The position numbers and the translations under genes were made by a program. From Serratia marcescens (lineage in GTDB: Bacteria; Pseudomonadota; Gammaproteobacteria; Enterobacterales; Enterobacteriaceae): a DNA stretch of 64,000 bases. Positions 63,856-64,000 of the stretch are shown one piece after another. The stretch covers positions 53,503-117,502 of the forward strand of contig NZ_MJAO01000018.1 in NCBI RefSeq assembly GCF_001902635.1, in the 5' to 3' direction. The notes below the pieces were generated by a model, which was given only the letters and a program-made list of their open reading frames with translations, was not told the DNA's origin and searched no databases. How positions within the stretch are numbered: the stretch's first letter is position 1; every line of letters starts with the position of its first letter.

Positions 63856-63913
63856 CGAACCTCCGACCCACTGGTCCCAAACCAGTTGCGCTACCAAGCT
63901 GCGCTACTCGCCG
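63837..63913 (-). tRNA. tRNA-Pro(UGG), second copy, at the proK position
   Basis: 77 nt with encoded CCA, identical to 12321-12397. Acceptor CGGCGAG/CTCGCCG, anticodon loop TTTGGGA, anticodon TGG. In E. coli the tRNA next to the dpp operon is proK, anticodon CGG; here the gene at that place carries the proM-type sequence. A single-gene transcript with its own promoter. Confidence 0.96.
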
Positions 63914-63924
63914 ATGCGGGGCGC

Positions 63925-63953
63925 ATCTTACTGCTGGCGGTTATAGGCGTCAA
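63925..63953 (-). promoter_or_regulatory. Promoter of the right-edge tRNA-Pro
   Basis: On the minus strand TTGACG (63953-63948), a 17-bp spacer and TAAGAT (63930-63925), then a GC-rich discriminator GCGCCCCGC. A strong stable-RNA promoter with stringent-type discriminator. Confidence 0.85.
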
Positions 63954-64000
63954 TCACTTTTTTGCCCCTGCATTTCAAGTGGTGATAAAAGCGCCATAAT

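Overview
The window is a chromosomal segment of an enterobacterium of the genus Serratia, most probably S. marcescens. The gene order is enterobacterial throughout, the coding regions are GC-rich, and the 563-residue chitinase at 61534-63225 has the length, fibronectin-like N-terminal domain and catalytic residue numbering (D311, D313, E315) of S. marcescens ChiA. I see no prophage, insertion sequence, CRISPR array or plasmid-type gene.

Layout. (1) 1-4273, minus strand: lptM-dapF-yigA-xerC-yigB-uvrD, with uvrD cut by the left edge and a LexA box before it. (2) 4346-7255: cyaY (plus) and cyaA (minus, TTG start, CRP site) converge. (3) 7572-11597, plus: hemC-hemD-hemX-hemY, ending in a strong terminator. 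(4) 11670-12120, minus: the small RNA GlmZ with a sigma-54 promoter and upstream GlrR-type sites. (5) 12321-14346, minus: tRNA-Arg, -His, -Leu and -Pro behind the transporter yifK. (6) 14712-27625, minus: the complete enterobacterial common antigen cluster wecA-wzzE-wecB-wecC-rffG-rffH-wecD-wecE-wzxE-wecF-wzyE-wecG. (7) rho, trxA (minus), rhlB-gppA (plus), rep (minus), ppiC (plus). (8) Directly after ppiC the gene order changes to another E. coli map region: yhjJ, dctA, pdeK (HmsP-like), bcsC-Z-B-A-Q-R (minus) and the divergent bcsE-F-G (plus). (9) dppA-B-C-D-F (minus), then chiA (minus), then a tRNA-Pro gene at the right edge.

How the parts fit. The wec genes make UDP-ManNAcA and TDP-Fuc4NAc, assemble the trisaccharide on undecaprenyl phosphate, flip it and polymerise it. 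The bcs genes form an E. coli-type, c-di-GMP-activated cellulose secretion machine that includes the phosphoethanolamine transferase BcsG and the c-di-GMP sensor BcsE. The adjacent PdeK has an intact EAL phosphodiesterase domain and could turn the signal off. dctA and dpp import C4-dicarboxylates and dipeptides. chiA is an accessory secreted chitinase lying between dppA and tRNA-Pro.

The least ordinary structure is at the right edge. Downstream of tRNA-Pro(UGG), the last 19 nt of the tRNA plus a terminator hairpin are repeated in tandem, with a third degenerate trace further on. This resembles the rtT repeats downstream of E. coli tyrT. A related block with a T-arm-like sequence lies downstream of the other, identical tRNA-Pro gene. 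I found no clearly new multi-gene system.
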